Source: Metabacillus litoralis
GTDB taxonomy: Bacteria; Bacillota; Bacilli; Bacillales; Bacillaceae
Direction: 5' to 3'
Assembly (NCBI RefSeq): GCF_020524045.1
Contig: NZ_JAIVKL010000002.1
Coordinates: 124,001 to 188,000, forward strand
Length of the DNA stretch: 64,000 bases
The notes under the pieces are model-generated. The model was not told the origin of the DNA, did no database searches, and was given only the letters and a program-made list of their open reading frames with translations. The position numbers and the translations under genes were made by a program. Below, piece after piece: positions 1 through 7,833 of the stretch. Numbering within the stretch: position 1 is the stretch's first letter; every line of letters begins with the position of its first letter.

Positions 1-860
1 TCTTTGGTAGACGCCCCAAGATGTGGAATCGGTACAACATTCTTCATTTTCAACACATTTTCATTAGGGAAATCTGTAATGTACTTTCCTACTTTTCCAT
101 TTTCAAGAGCAACTTCCATATCTGTTTCATTCACAAGCTCTCCACGAGAGAAATTTAGAATATGAACGTCATCTTTCATAATACCGAATGTTTCTTCATT
201 GAATAACCCTTTTGTCTCAGGTGTTAATGGTACGTGCACAGTAATATAATCAGAATTAGCAAATAATTGTTCAAGAGACATCGCTCGTTGTACTTTACGA
301 GATAAGCTCCAAGCGGTATCAACAGAGATAAAAGGATCAAAACCAATTACATCCATATCTAATTCAAGTGCATCATTGGCAACAAGTGCACCGATCGCAC
401 CTAAGCCGATTACTCCAAGCGTTTTTCCTTTAATCTCTTTTCCTACGAATTGCTTCTTACCAGCTTCAACGAGCTTTGGAATTTGGTCTCCTTCACCTTC
501 TAGTGATTTCGTCCAAGCTACACCAGCAAATAGATTACGAGAAGAAGCCATTAATGTTGTAAGAACCATTTCTTTTACAGCATTTGCATTAGCTCCAGGA
601 GTATTAAAAACAACAATTCCTTGTTCAGTACATTTTTCTACTGGAATATTATTTACACCTGCACCAGCACGCGCAATAGCTTTTAACCGATTTGAAAATT
701 CCATAGAGTGCATGTTAAAGCTACGTAAAACAATTGCATCTGGATTTTCACTTTCATTGTCTATTGTAAAGTTATCTTTGTTGAACACGTTTAACCCTAC
801 TTCTGCAATGTTATTAAGGGTTTTAATTGTTTTTACTTTGTCTAAAAGAATTGTACTCAT
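1..860 (-). CDS. serA: D-3-phosphoglycerate dehydrogenase (partial, C-terminus outside window)
   Basis: Catalyses NAD-dependent oxidation of 3-phosphoglycerate, the first step of serine synthesis, in the cytoplasm. The reverse strand from the ATG at 858-860 reads openly to the window edge (about 286 residues). Visible are the substrate-loop segment RAGAGVNNI near residue 64, the Rossmann motif GLGAIG near 152, the catalytic Arg in NFSRGE near 239 and the active-site His in PHLGAST near 280, all in the order expected for SerA. A GAGGAG ribosome site lies just upstream of the ATG. The start of the gene is complete; the end, including any ACT domain, is not in view. It sits behind a ZTP-type riboswitch and terminator, so its expression probably follows folate/one-carbon status (inference). 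Identity is secure from motif order. Confidence 0.95.
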   Translation of the reverse strand, partial: MSTILLDKVKTIKTLNNIAEVGLNVFNKDNFTIDNESENPDAIVLRSFNMHSMEFSNRLKAIARAGAGVNNIPVEKCTEQGIVVFNTPGANANAVKEMVLTTLMASSRNLFAGVAWTKSLEGEGDQIPKLVEAGKKQFVGKEIKGKTLGVIGLGAIGALVANDALELDMDVIGFDPFISVDTAWSLSRKVQRAMSLEQLFANSDYITVHVPLTPETKGLFNEETFGIMKDDVHILNFSRGELVNETDMEVALENGKVGKYITDFPNENVLKMKNVVPIPHLGASTK

Positions 861-971
861 AATGATTCTCCTCTTTTCATATATGTTTTTAATTTTATGA
901 ATATTTGTATTTTATTAGAATAATGGAATCTTAGCGTAATTTCAACTTAAATATCATCCTTCTAATAAACA

Positions 972-1002
972 GAAAAAGGTAAGGGAGAAATTTCCCTTAC
1001 CT
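972..1002 (-). terminator. Riboswitch expression-platform terminator upstream of serA
   Basis: A 10-bp perfect stem (977-986 with 993-1002) is followed on the minus strand by a short U run (973-977). It lies between the ZTP aptamer and the serA ribosome site, where a transcriptional off-switch would be expected. Confidence 0.85.
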
Positions 1003-1003
1003 C

Positions 1004-1073
1004 TGCCCAGGCGAACGGCTACGACACTATATGCTCCCTCACGGTAATCCGCGTTTCGCCAGTTACATATAGT
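1004..1073 (-). promoter_or_regulatory. ZTP riboswitch (pfl motif) controlling serA
   Basis: Read on the minus strand the segment carries the pfl-motif landmarks in order: an 8-bp outer stem (ACTATATG with CATATAGT), the conserved ACTGGCGA, the GGGAGC segment, and the terminal CCGTTCGCCTGGGC that forms the pseudoknot in known ZTP riboswitches. An intrinsic terminator follows immediately. ZTP riboswitches usually switch on purine and one-carbon genes when ZMP/ZTP accumulates; serA supplies serine and thus one-carbon units, so the target makes sense. Identification is by remembered consensus, not by a covariance model. Confidence 0.85.
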
Positions 1074-1089
1074 CTTTAGATTTACTTAT

Positions 1090-1117
1090 ATTCTATCATA
1101 TTTCCCTTTAACATCAA
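1090..1117 (-). promoter_or_regulatory. Probable sigma-A promoter of serA
   Basis: On the minus strand TTGATG (1112-1117) and TAGAAT (1090-1095) are spaced by 16 bp. Transcription would begin about ten bases before the first riboswitch stem, which fits a short 5' leader. Confidence 0.6.
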
Positions 1118-1496
1118 GTTTATTTTATAGAATTTTCAATTATATTGGATTATTTAGATTGTTATTTGTAGTAGCACATAAAGCTTTTATCAATTTGTGT
1201 CGAAAAATCAACAATTTGATATTTTAAAAATAAACAACCAAAACCTTTACTTTATCAACTAAAGCTGTATCTTTGTATCATTATTAAAAATGTAATATAA
1301 TTGAATATTTTATTTTGTCGTATATTATGTATGAATCTGTCAGTTTATGCGCTTGCCTAGGAAATAAATGTGTTGCAAGGTTCATTATATTTCCTCGTCT
1401 TTGAAAAATCTATTGTATTATTACAAACTATATTGTGTTTCTATAAATCATCTCTTCAGTAATTATAGCTTGTCGTTTCAATTTCACAGAAAAAAC
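1118..1496. other. AT-rich intergenic stretch without recognised gene
   Basis: No open frame with a ribosome site and no clear repeat was recognised between the serA promoter and the next gene. A 71-codon plus-strand frame here has no plausible start context and runs antisense into the neighbouring gene. Confidence 0.5.
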
Positions 1497-1988
1497 TTAT
1501 ATCCCACTAAAAGATTCCCTCTTAAGTACTTCTTTGTTTTTTCCTCTAACAATAATTTCATAAGTTTCATTTTCCTTAAGTAAATATGGAAGTTGGTATA
1601 AAGTAATTATTTCATTACTTTCAAGAATGAGTTCATTTAATTTGTACTCGGTCTCAATGTTAGATTTCTGCATCGATGTGTTCAGATAATATTTTATTGG
1701 TTTTGGGTTAAAATCAATTGATATTGTTTTATATTCCGGATGATTGACTTTCAATTTTTCATCCATTGTAGGTATAACTGACATCCATTGATTTTCTGTG
1801 ATATCAACTTTGTTTATCGTCGGATCATATGTAGAAGTAATCCCATGTTTATTATCAAGAAACACAAATATGATGAAAACTAAAAGAACAATGATTGCTT
1901 CTAATGTGTATTTTCTCTTGTTCTTTTTCAAATCTACTTTTTCTTTATATTTTTCTTGTAATCTTCTCCTATTGGAATTCACTTTCAT
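1497..1988 (-). CDS. Hypothetical single-pass membrane protein
   Basis: Not recognised. The start chosen is the ATG at 1986-1988 because AAGGAG lies seven bases upstream; an in-frame upstream ATG has no ribosome site. The 163-residue product begins with a very basic cytoplasmic stretch rich in Arg and Lys, followed near residues 30-47 by one hydrophobic segment (AIIVLLVFIIFVFL), and then an extracytoplasmic domain of about 110 residues without cysteines. The topology is that of a type II anchored protein. The outer part ends in short beta-rich segments (YEIIVRGKNKEVLKR), but no catalytic motif is visible. It is separated by 66 bp from a second small membrane protein gene on the same strand and could be cotranscribed with it. 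Confidence 0.75.
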   Translation of the reverse strand: MKVNSNRRRLQEKYKEKVDLKKNKRKYTLEAIIVLLVFIIFVFLDNKHGITSTYDPTINKVDITENQWMSVIPTMDEKLKVNHPEYKTISIDFNPKPIKYYLNTSMQKSNIETEYKLNELILESNEIITLYQLPYLLKENETYEIIVRGKNKEVLKRESFSGI

Positions 1989-2054
1989 AAGAGACTCCTT
2001 ACCCAACAATTGATTTTGTCATAGATTAGTGAGCACCTAACAAGCTTCTAATTC

Positions 2055-2339
2055 TTAATTAACAGATCTTTCATTTGTTTTGACAGACGATCTAGCTATT
2101 ACGAAAAAACCTCCCACAATAGCAACTAAACTTGCAATAAAAAAGCCAATAGCATAACGAGATATCTCTTTTGCAGAAACTTGGTCATTTATTTCTAATC
2201 CCAAAAATTGAATTCCTATCCCATCTCCATTAACATTTGCAGCAACAAGCCATAATTCGGTGCCCTTGCTTATCATTAAAATAGCAAAAATTGAAAGCAA
2301 GCCAAAAATGATATATCGAAAGACAACGTTCATTATCAT
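2055..2339 (-). CDS. Small hypothetical membrane protein, two transmembrane segments
   Basis: Not recognised. The 94-residue product has a hydrophobic helix near residues 7-25 and a second near 63-82, connected by a polar loop with Asn, Gly and Asp, and ends with a short basic-acidic tail. It would therefore sit in the membrane as a hairpin. The start ATG ATG region is preceded by a GGGG-rich stretch that can serve as ribosome site. It lies upstream of, and in the same direction as, the single-pass membrane protein at 1497-1988. Function cannot be inferred from the sequence. Confidence 0.65.
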   Translation of the reverse strand: MIMNVVFRYIIFGLLSIFAILMISKGTELWLVAANVNGDGIGIQFLGLEINDQVSAKEISRYAIGFFIASLVAIVGGFFVIARSSVKTNERSVN

Positions 2340-2827
2340 AACCCCGCTTTATTTTTTACTAAATTCAATTAAACAACAATAAGTAATTTAAACGATTTTT
2401 AAACACACCTTAATTTTAACATAATTATCCATATAATGTTTATTTTTTACCAATTTTTATTTTATGCTCATATCTTTAAGAAGATGAAACTAACAAAGCT
2501 TAAAAATTCAATGTATTGCTACTTTCATTTATTAAACATCTATACCCAAAATAGAGCTAATATGAAACAAAATTTTCCCACTATATCAAAATAGTTCTTT
2601 AAAGGGTAAAATAATCAGCGACAAGAGCTCCTTCTTATAAGAACAAAAAATTCGTTAATAAAAAAGCCTTACCACATTGGATAGACTCCATGCACTAAGA
2701 CTAATTTGAATAGGTATAGAATGAGGTTTTTACCGTTAATTCCTAAAGGCTTATGAACCCGAAGTTATATGTGCTTCAGCTAAACTTCAACATTGCTTAA
2801 AAAATAGACATCGTCTTAATTTGGAAC
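2340..2827. other. AT-rich spacer without recognised feature
   Basis: No frame with good start signals, no copy of the repeat families found elsewhere and no convincing hairpin except the weak one at its right end. Confidence 0.5.
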
Positions 2828-2850
2828 AAAAAAACTCCCGAAATAGGAGC
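2828..2850 (-). terminator. Weak terminator-like hairpin after the 93-residue protein gene
   Basis: On the minus strand a short CTCC/GGAG stem is followed by seven Ts, just beyond the stop of the gene at 2861. The stem is short, so confidence is modest. Confidence 0.45.
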
Positions 2851-2860
2851 TTCTTCTATA

Positions 2861-3142
2861 TTATCTCTTTAGTTCAAATTCATACTTTTTGTTAATCTTT
2901 TCAGCAATACCTTCAAGAAAACCTGCGACTGTTAACTTTTCAATCTTACTTGAATACCAAGCAAGCTTTGCTCCTTGATTCTTGCCATTGTAGTTCACTT
3001 CTAAAGGCCAATACTTTGCAGTAGCATAAGTATAATCAAAATGAATATATAATTCTTTACCTTCAGGACACTCAAGTAAAACCTTATAATTCGGGTTTTT
3101 ACCTTCTTTGTTCAGTTTTACTTTTTTAATTTTTGCAAGCAT
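2861..3142 (-). CDS. Hypothetical cytoplasmic protein, 93 aa
   Basis: Not recognised. The product is basic at both ends and has no signal peptide or membrane segment. A central region (LYIHFDYTYATAKYWPLEVNYNG) is rich in Tyr and Trp and looks like beta strands. Codon use resembles that of neighbouring genes and the frame is closed by a terminator-like hairpin. A GGGG-containing ribosome site lies about fifteen bases before the ATG, which is farther than usual. It stands alone between two spacers of about 400-500 bp. Confidence 0.6.
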   Translation of the reverse strand: MLAKIKKVKLNKEGKNPNYKVLLECPEGKELYIHFDYTYATAKYWPLEVNYNGKNQGAKLAWYSSKIEKLTVAGFLEGIAEKINKKYEFELKR

Positions 3143-3546
3143 AAAAGAGTCAGTCCCCTTATTTTCATAGTAGTGTACTACCTATTATCATAACCCAAGT
3201 TGCTATAATTTGCTAAAAAGATTTCGGTTTTCTTAAAAACAAGCTTGTTACTCCTAATAAATAAGCTTATGAAGTAGTCATTTAAAATAGAATACTTTTA
3301 AAAAAATAGATTCTGTTATTGATCTACGATACAGGCTTTCGCTTCTTCGAAGGAAATTATTAAAAACCTAACTAACAGCAACCAATTTTCCTAGGACAGT
3401 ACCAGAGCTTCCTTTGACACACTTCGCCTTTGAAGTCCCATTTATTCACCTAATCCACTAAGTATAAAAATCTACTTTTAGTTTTTTAAAAATAATTAAA
3501 TCTAGGGAAGTTAGCAGTCGAACAAACGTTTCCCTGTCATTTATTT
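3143..3546. other. Spacer without recognised gene
   Basis: About 400 bp between two minus-strand genes. No start-bearing frame, repeat copy or strong terminator could be supported. Confidence 0.45.
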
Positions 3547-4656
3547 TTATTGTAACAAGGCATCAGCTTCGACAATTTCCAATGTTAAATTTCCTTTTTG
3601 AGATAAATCTATTTCATATGGTGTTACCTTTTGACCTTCTTCATCATTTATAATCCGTATTTCAGGTCTTCCAACAGAATGAAAATTGTATTTTGTAACA
3701 ATTCCTACTCTACCATCATTTAATTTAACCGTTAAGCCTTGAGGATAAATAGCAATACAATTTTTAAACATTTTCAATTGTTGTAAATCAAATTGTGTGC
3801 CACTACCTGAATATAATAATTCCATGCCTTGATGTGGGAGCATGGCTGGACGATATACCCTATGACTTGTCACAGCATCAAATACATCGGCAACACTTAA
3901 TATTTTCGCATAAGGATGTATTTTGTCCTCAGTAAGTCCTCGCGGATACCCTGCCCCATCTAAACGTTCATGATGCTGAAGAGCACAGTGTGCAACAACT
4001 AAAGGCACATCATGAACTTTTCTTAAAATATCAAAACCTAATTCAGAATGTGATTTCATTTCTTCAAATTCATCACGAGTTAGTCTTCCTGGTTTATTTA
4101 GAACTTCTGGAGAAACAAAAATCTTCCCGAGATCATGCAATAATGCACCTAAACCTATCTCTTCAATTTGCTTTTGTGGTAAACCATTTTCAATGGCAAG
4201 TTGGCAGGCATAAATCGTTACATTTAGACTGTGTGTATAAACATGATTTTCGTGAATTTTTGTTGTGGCTAACAAATTAAGAACTGTCGGATTATCAGTT
4301 AAACATGTAAGAATTTCCTTAAAAATCTTTTGAAAATTTACTACGGCTTTTTCTGTTTTGATCATTCCTTGAAGACTCGGTTTTATCGTATTTACTTCTA
4401 CAATTGTATTCAAACCCTCTGTGATTCCATTCGTTGCCTCATTCAGTAATTTTGCTGGAATCGATTCAACAATATCAATTCCTTCTGAGTCTTTATCTTC
4501 TATGTATACTGTGTAGATATTTAAATTTTGAAGTCTTTTAATAAAACTGTTCGTCAGTTCTGTTCCCTTTGATAAGAGAATTTTACCGTTTTCGCTATAA
4601 ATGGACTGACCTAGTTTAATGCCAGATTGACATTGATTTAATCTAACTAAACGCAT
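3547..4656 (-). CDS. HD-GYP domain protein, probable cyclic-di-GMP phosphodiesterase
   Basis: HD-GYP proteins hydrolyse cyclic-di-GMP in the cytoplasm. The 369-residue product has an N-terminal domain of about 110 residues, then a complete HD-GYP core: the metal-binding HD in LLHDLGK at residues 174-175, the HHERLDGAGYP signature at 228-238, and the conserved DVFDAVTSHRVYRPA segment after it. A C-terminal beta-rich piece of about 65 residues follows. All metal and GYP residues are present, so catalysis is plausible. There is no membrane segment. An AGGAG ribosome site precedes the ATG. No two-component partner is adjacent. A GGDEF protein at 29.6 kb in the same window could act on the same messenger, but they are unlinked. 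Confidence 0.92.
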   Translation of the reverse strand: MRLVRLNQCQSGIKLGQSIYSENGKILLSKGTELTNSFIKRLQNLNIYTVYIEDKDSEGIDIVESIPAKLLNEATNGITEGLNTIVEVNTIKPSLQGMIKTEKAVVNFQKIFKEILTCLTDNPTVLNLLATTKIHENHVYTHSLNVTIYACQLAIENGLPQKQIEEIGLGALLHDLGKIFVSPEVLNKPGRLTRDEFEEMKSHSELGFDILRKVHDVPLVVAHCALQHHERLDGAGYPRGLTEDKIHPYAKILSVADVFDAVTSHRVYRPAMLPHQGMELLYSGSGTQFDLQQLKMFKNCIAIYPQGLTVKLNDGRVGIVTKYNFHSVGRPEIRIINDEEGQKVTPYEIDLSQKGNLTLEIVEADALLQ

Positions 4657-4864
4657 CTTATTCTTTCTCCTGTCTAACGAGTATTCTTGAAGGTTTTATA
4701 TATTACAATAAGAAATGCGTTTCACAACTTTTGCATTCTTTAAAATTAAAAATTTTTGTTTCTTTTAGTCGATTATAGTCAAATTTTGTTACCTTTTCAA
4801 TGATATCCAAAAATTTCATTTCTAATTTTCATTGAAAATAGTTTTTTGAATTTTGGCGATATTT

Positions 4865-4960
4865 AAGCTTAATGTTGATGTTCACCACTTTGTTGATTGA
4901 ATTGAATATGAGACTTTTGTTAGAAAAGAGTCAATTGGAATCCCACCAGCCACACCACAC
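4865..4960 (+). repeat. Degenerate copy of family B repeat
   Basis: The first roughly 45 bases match the left end of the family B repeat at 33452 (shared GCTTAATGTTGAT, then ACTTTGTTGATT and ATGAGACT). The GC-rich core has decayed. A 60-codon frame running through it is therefore not considered a gene. Confidence 0.6.
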
Positions 4961-5143
4961 AGCTTACGAAGTGGCTTCTGAAACTATGAAGAGTTGCATT
5001 TTAAACCCAGGTAGCTCATTTTTTCATTATCCTCCACTAAGGATTAAGAGTTGATTTTTTATAATTCTTATGATTATCAGTGATTCAAACAACCTTTATT
5101 GCAGATTTCATCTATGGGATATTATTAATGTGAATTTTTAATT

Positions 5144-5287
5144 AAGGCTGTTTTGTAAGTTTTGTTGTTTTTATAATATTGATGGAAAGAATTCTGTATA
5201 AAGTCTAATGGCATTTTTTCTCCGATAACACACTTGATCTAACAGATAAAGACGTCAATTAGCAACAATCTTTCCTAAAAGGGGCTT
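5144..5287 (+). mobile_element. MITE family A, copy 1
   Basis: Begins AAGGCTGTTTTG and ends with AGCAACAATCTTTCC then GGGGCTT, the inverted counterpart. The inner motif TGTATAAAGTCTAATGGCAT is shared with the other copies. It is flanked on both sides by TTAATTA, a possible target duplication, although the sequence is itself palindromic. Confidence 0.8.
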
Positions 5288-5334
5288 AATTAATCTTAAC
5301 ATTCTCCTTTTATCAGTGATTATAAATTTAATGA

Positions 5335-5362
5335 TTGACACCTCATAAAAATATGACATAAT
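5335..5362 (+). promoter_or_regulatory. Probable sigma-A promoter of the MFS transporter leader
   Basis: TTGACA (5335-5340) is followed after 16 bp by CATAAT (5357-5362). It would start a leader of about 270 bases before the transporter ATG. Confidence 0.65.
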
Positions 5363-5369
5363 AATAAGA

Positions 5370-5587
5370 GTTCAATAAAAGAGATCTGTTATTTAATGAT
5401 TTAGATAGCTTCTACCAATGTCTTTTTAGACAAGGGTTGGAGAAATCGTAAGAAAATTGTTATTTCTCATTACTTCGTTCGAACATAAAACTAACAATAT
5501 ATATTGGTTGCTTTAGTAAACACTTAATGTGAGTACGTATAGAGACCAACGATGATGTTTTCACTCCATCTTCGTTGGTCTTTTTTT
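5370..5587 (+). promoter_or_regulatory. Structured 5' leader ending in an intrinsic terminator (unidentified regulatory RNA)
   Basis: Between a good promoter and the MFS ribosome site lies about 220 bases with several possible hairpins (for example ACCAATGTC region near 5415-5445) and then a strong terminator: GACCAACGA (5544-5552) pairs with TCGTTGGTC (5572-5580), followed by seven Ts. No gene lies upstream on this strand, so the terminator acts on the leader. It carries no T-box signature and no riboswitch motif I recognise. It may be an uncharacterised attenuator or a small RNA. Confidence 0.55.
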
Positions 5588-5642
5588 GTGTGAAATCGAA
5601 CATTTGGAAAAAAAGTTTAATTAATCATAAGGAGGTTTTATT

Positions 5643-6839
5643 ATGAATAGATGGTTTGTTGTACTTGGCGCAGTTTTAATTCAACTTAACTTAGGAGCAG
5701 TATATGCTTGGAGCTTATTCAATCAGCCGCTAATCGATAAATATGGATGGATTCGTGAGGATGTTGTATTCACATTCTCCATTACAATTGCTGTTTTTGC
5801 TTTCACGACAATTTTTGCCGGTAGATTGCAAGATCGTATAGGTCCAAAATGGGTAGCAACAATAGGTGGACTTTTACTCGGAATTGGATTGATTTTATCA
5901 AGTTCTGCATCAACATTGTTTCAATTATATGTCTTTTACGGAGTAGTTGGAGGAATTGGTATAGGAATGACTTATGTAAGTCCATTATCTGCATGCGTAA
6001 AGTGGTTTCCAGAAAAACGAGGCTTTATTAGTGGAGTTGCGGTTGCTGGGTTTGGTTTAGGTGGATTAATCTATAAACCGATCATAAGCTATTTCATTAC
6101 CGAATTCGGTGTTTCTTCTGCATTTTTCTATCTAGGTATCATTTATATGATCTTAGTTGTTGCTGGGGCACAGTTGTTAAAAAATCCTCCTGTGGGTGAA
6201 CAAGCATTTACAGCCAAAGGATTAAATACAGCACAATTTTCACCAATACAAATGTTAAAAACTTCGCAATTTTATGTACTTTGGATGGTCTTTTTATTTG
6301 GAAGTATCTCTGGTCTACTCGTTATTAGTTTTGCTGTTGACATTGGAGTTGAACTGGTACACCTTGATGTAGAAAAAGCTGCTAACGCTGTTATGGTGAT
6401 TGCTTTATTTAATGCAGCTGGAAGAATTATCTTAGGGAAGGTTTCTGATCTATTTGGTCGTAAAAACACCCTTATGATAATTTATGCTTTAACAGCTTTC
6501 ATCATGTTCTATATGAGTACAGGAATGATGAATTATCCACTTTTTTTACTTTCTGTTTCATTAGTTGGTTTTTGCTTTGGGGGATTTCTTGCCCTCTTCC
6601 CTTCAGTAACAGCAGATTATTACGGAACAAAAAACATCGGTTCAAACTATGGCTTTATTTACCAAGCCTATGGAATATCAGCTTTTGCAGGACCCTTCAT
6701 AATAAAGGTTATTCCGTTTACTCAGGCATTTTTAATCTCAGGCTTTATTTGTGTAATTGCAATGATTTTAGTAAAACTTGTTAAAGCACCAAAACTTATA
6801 GAAACAAAGAATAAAATTATTGGAAACGAAGTTATATAA
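5643..6839 (+). CDS. MFS transporter, OxlT/oxalate-formate antiporter-like family
   Basis: A 398-residue secondary transporter with about twelve membrane segments. The N-terminus (GAVLIQLNLGAVYAWSLFNQPL) and the loop-2 motif GRLQDRIGPK, repeated in degenerate form in the second half as GKVSDLFGRK, are typical of the MFS subgroup annotated as L-lactate or oxalate:formate antiporters. Substrate is not determinable from sequence; a monocarboxylate is likely. The ATG is preceded by an ideal AAGGAGG ribosome site. The gene is preceded by a promoter, a leader and an intrinsic terminator, so it is probably controlled by attenuation. A MITE copy starts seven bases after the stop codon and may form the 3' end of the transcript. 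It is monocistronic. Confidence 0.88.
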   Translation: MNRWFVVLGAVLIQLNLGAVYAWSLFNQPLIDKYGWIREDVVFTFSITIAVFAFTTIFAGRLQDRIGPKWVATIGGLLLGIGLILSSSASTLFQLYVFYGVVGGIGIGMTYVSPLSACVKWFPEKRGFISGVAVAGFGLGGLIYKPIISYFITEFGVSSAFFYLGIIYMILVVAGAQLLKNPPVGEQAFTAKGLNTAQFSPIQMLKTSQFYVLWMVFLFGSISGLLVISFAVDIGVELVHLDVEKAANAVMVIALFNAAGRIILGKVSDLFGRKNTLMIIYALTAFIMFYMSTGMMNYPLFLLSVSLVGFCFGGFLALFPSVTADYYGTKNIGSNYGFIYQAYGISAFAGPFIIKVIPFTQAFLISGFICVIAMILVKLVKAPKLIETKNKIIGNEVI

Positions 6840-6845
6840 ACTTTT

Positions 6846-7015
6846 AAAAAAGCTGTTTTCGCAGACTTTGTTGCTTTTAGTTACCTGCATCAATCAGCAC
6901 TGTATTAAGTCTAGTGGCATCTTTTCTTCATAAAATCGTACCCTTATCGTGAAAAACACTGTTTTCACTATGAATTTTGGTTGCATAGCAACAATTGTTC
7001 AAAAAAAGAGCTTTT
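6846..7015 (+). mobile_element. MITE family A, copy 2
   Basis: Begins AAAAAAGCTGTTTTCGCAGAC and ends AGCAACAATTGTTC then AAAGAGCTTTT, with the shared inner motif CAGCACTGTATTAAGTCTAG. TTTTAAAA-like sequence flanks both ends. It sits directly after the MFS stop codon and directly abuts a family C element. Confidence 0.82.
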
Positions 7016-7017
7016 AA

Positions 7018-7166
7018 AAAAGAGGTTGTGACAAACGTATTTTAACAAAATAGAAACCGAACACAGTACTTAAGGTCTATTTATGTCGCTACTGAAATAT
7101 TTAAGCTTAAACTATACCTTTGTTCGAAATTTCTGTTAATAACTAAGTTATGTCCCAACCTCTTTA
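7018..7166 (+). mobile_element. Family C repeat (MITE-like), copy 1
   Basis: Ends are inverted: AAAGAGGTTGTGACA at the left and TGTCCCAACCTCTTT at the right. Internal positions match the interrupted copy at 51.0-51.35 kb in opposite orientation (for example TTTAACAAAATAG and TTTGTTCG). It lies in the 3' region shared by the convergent MFS and Dabb genes. Confidence 0.75.
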
Positions 7167-7174
7167 TTTTTTAT

Positions 7175-7483
7175 TTATGTATAAATCTGAAAGTCTATTT
7201 CTTGAAAACGATCGACTTCTTTTTTCCAGCGTTCTTCTACAAAGTGAACATGATCTGGATGATTATTATATTTTTCATATGCTGAAAGATCAACAAATTC
7301 CATTGAAAATCCAAAATCATAATTCGATTTCTCACTTGTTTGGTAAACCACTTCAAAATTTTCCACAAATGAAATCGAGCTCAAGATTTTCTTGCCATCA
7401 TTTAAGAACTTCGCTGTTTCACGTGATTGCAAATCATGTTTTAAAGAAAAAATGGCCATATGTCTTATTCTACCTTTTTCCAT
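7175..7483 (-). CDS. Dabb (stress-responsive A/B barrel) family protein
   Basis: A 102-residue protein with the Dabb fold features: MAIFSLKHD near the N-terminus, an internal beta hairpin (NFEVVYQTSEKSNYDFGFSMEF), and the C-terminal YNNHPDHVHFVEERWK segment with its conserved His. Members of the family form small dimeric barrels; some are aldol cyclases or stress proteins, many unknown. I chose the ATG at 7481-7483 since GGAGGT lies five bases upstream; the longer frame starting at 7585 has no ribosome site. The gene stands alone and its stop nearly touches a family C repeat. Confidence 0.85.
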   Translation of the reverse strand: MEKGRIRHMAIFSLKHDLQSRETAKFLNDGKKILSSISFVENFEVVYQTSEKSNYDFGFSMEFVDLSAYEKYNNHPDHVHFVEERWKKEVDRFQEIDFQIYT

Positions 7484-7736
7484 CGTTACCTCCATATAAT
7501 TTATTAGAAATTTAATTCTTAGTATTAGTGTATCATAATCCTTGATATGATGATCGCTATGAAAAAAGAATTCAATTATTAGCATTTAACATTTGACGAT
7601 ATTACTTCTTGTAGGTTTGAGTTTTTTTACAATGATTCCTTACATTACAACTATCCTATTTAAACAGTTAACAAAACTCTTTCTACAAATCACCAAAAAA
7701 AAATTTACTAGGTTGATAAATTTTTATAAAAATAGT

Positions 7737-7763
7737 TAAAACTTGACAAACTTAAACCGATAA
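7737..7763 (+). promoter_or_regulatory. Sigma-D-type promoter of the chemoreceptor gene
   Basis: TAAA (7737-7740), 15 bp spacer, then ACCGATAA (7756-7763). This is one base off the sigma-D consensus TAAA-N15-GCCGATAT in the first position plus the last base, and chemotaxis genes are classic sigma-D targets. Confidence 0.75.
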
Positions 7764-7833
7764 TAATATTATAAGAAACTTGTCGTAAAATGACGATTTT
7801 TACGACATAAGATAAGATCGGGGATGATACATA

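Noticed and set aside
376-900. 174-codon plus-strand frame
   Set aside because: It is antisense to serA, whose motifs are unambiguous, and has no ribosome site.
2690-2860. Possible plus-strand peptide fragment before the 93-aa gene
   Set aside because: Needs a frame change, has no start and no recognisable family; not enough to call a pseudogene.
4872-5054. 60-codon plus-strand frame
   Set aside because: It lies in a degenerate family B repeat and has no ribosome site.
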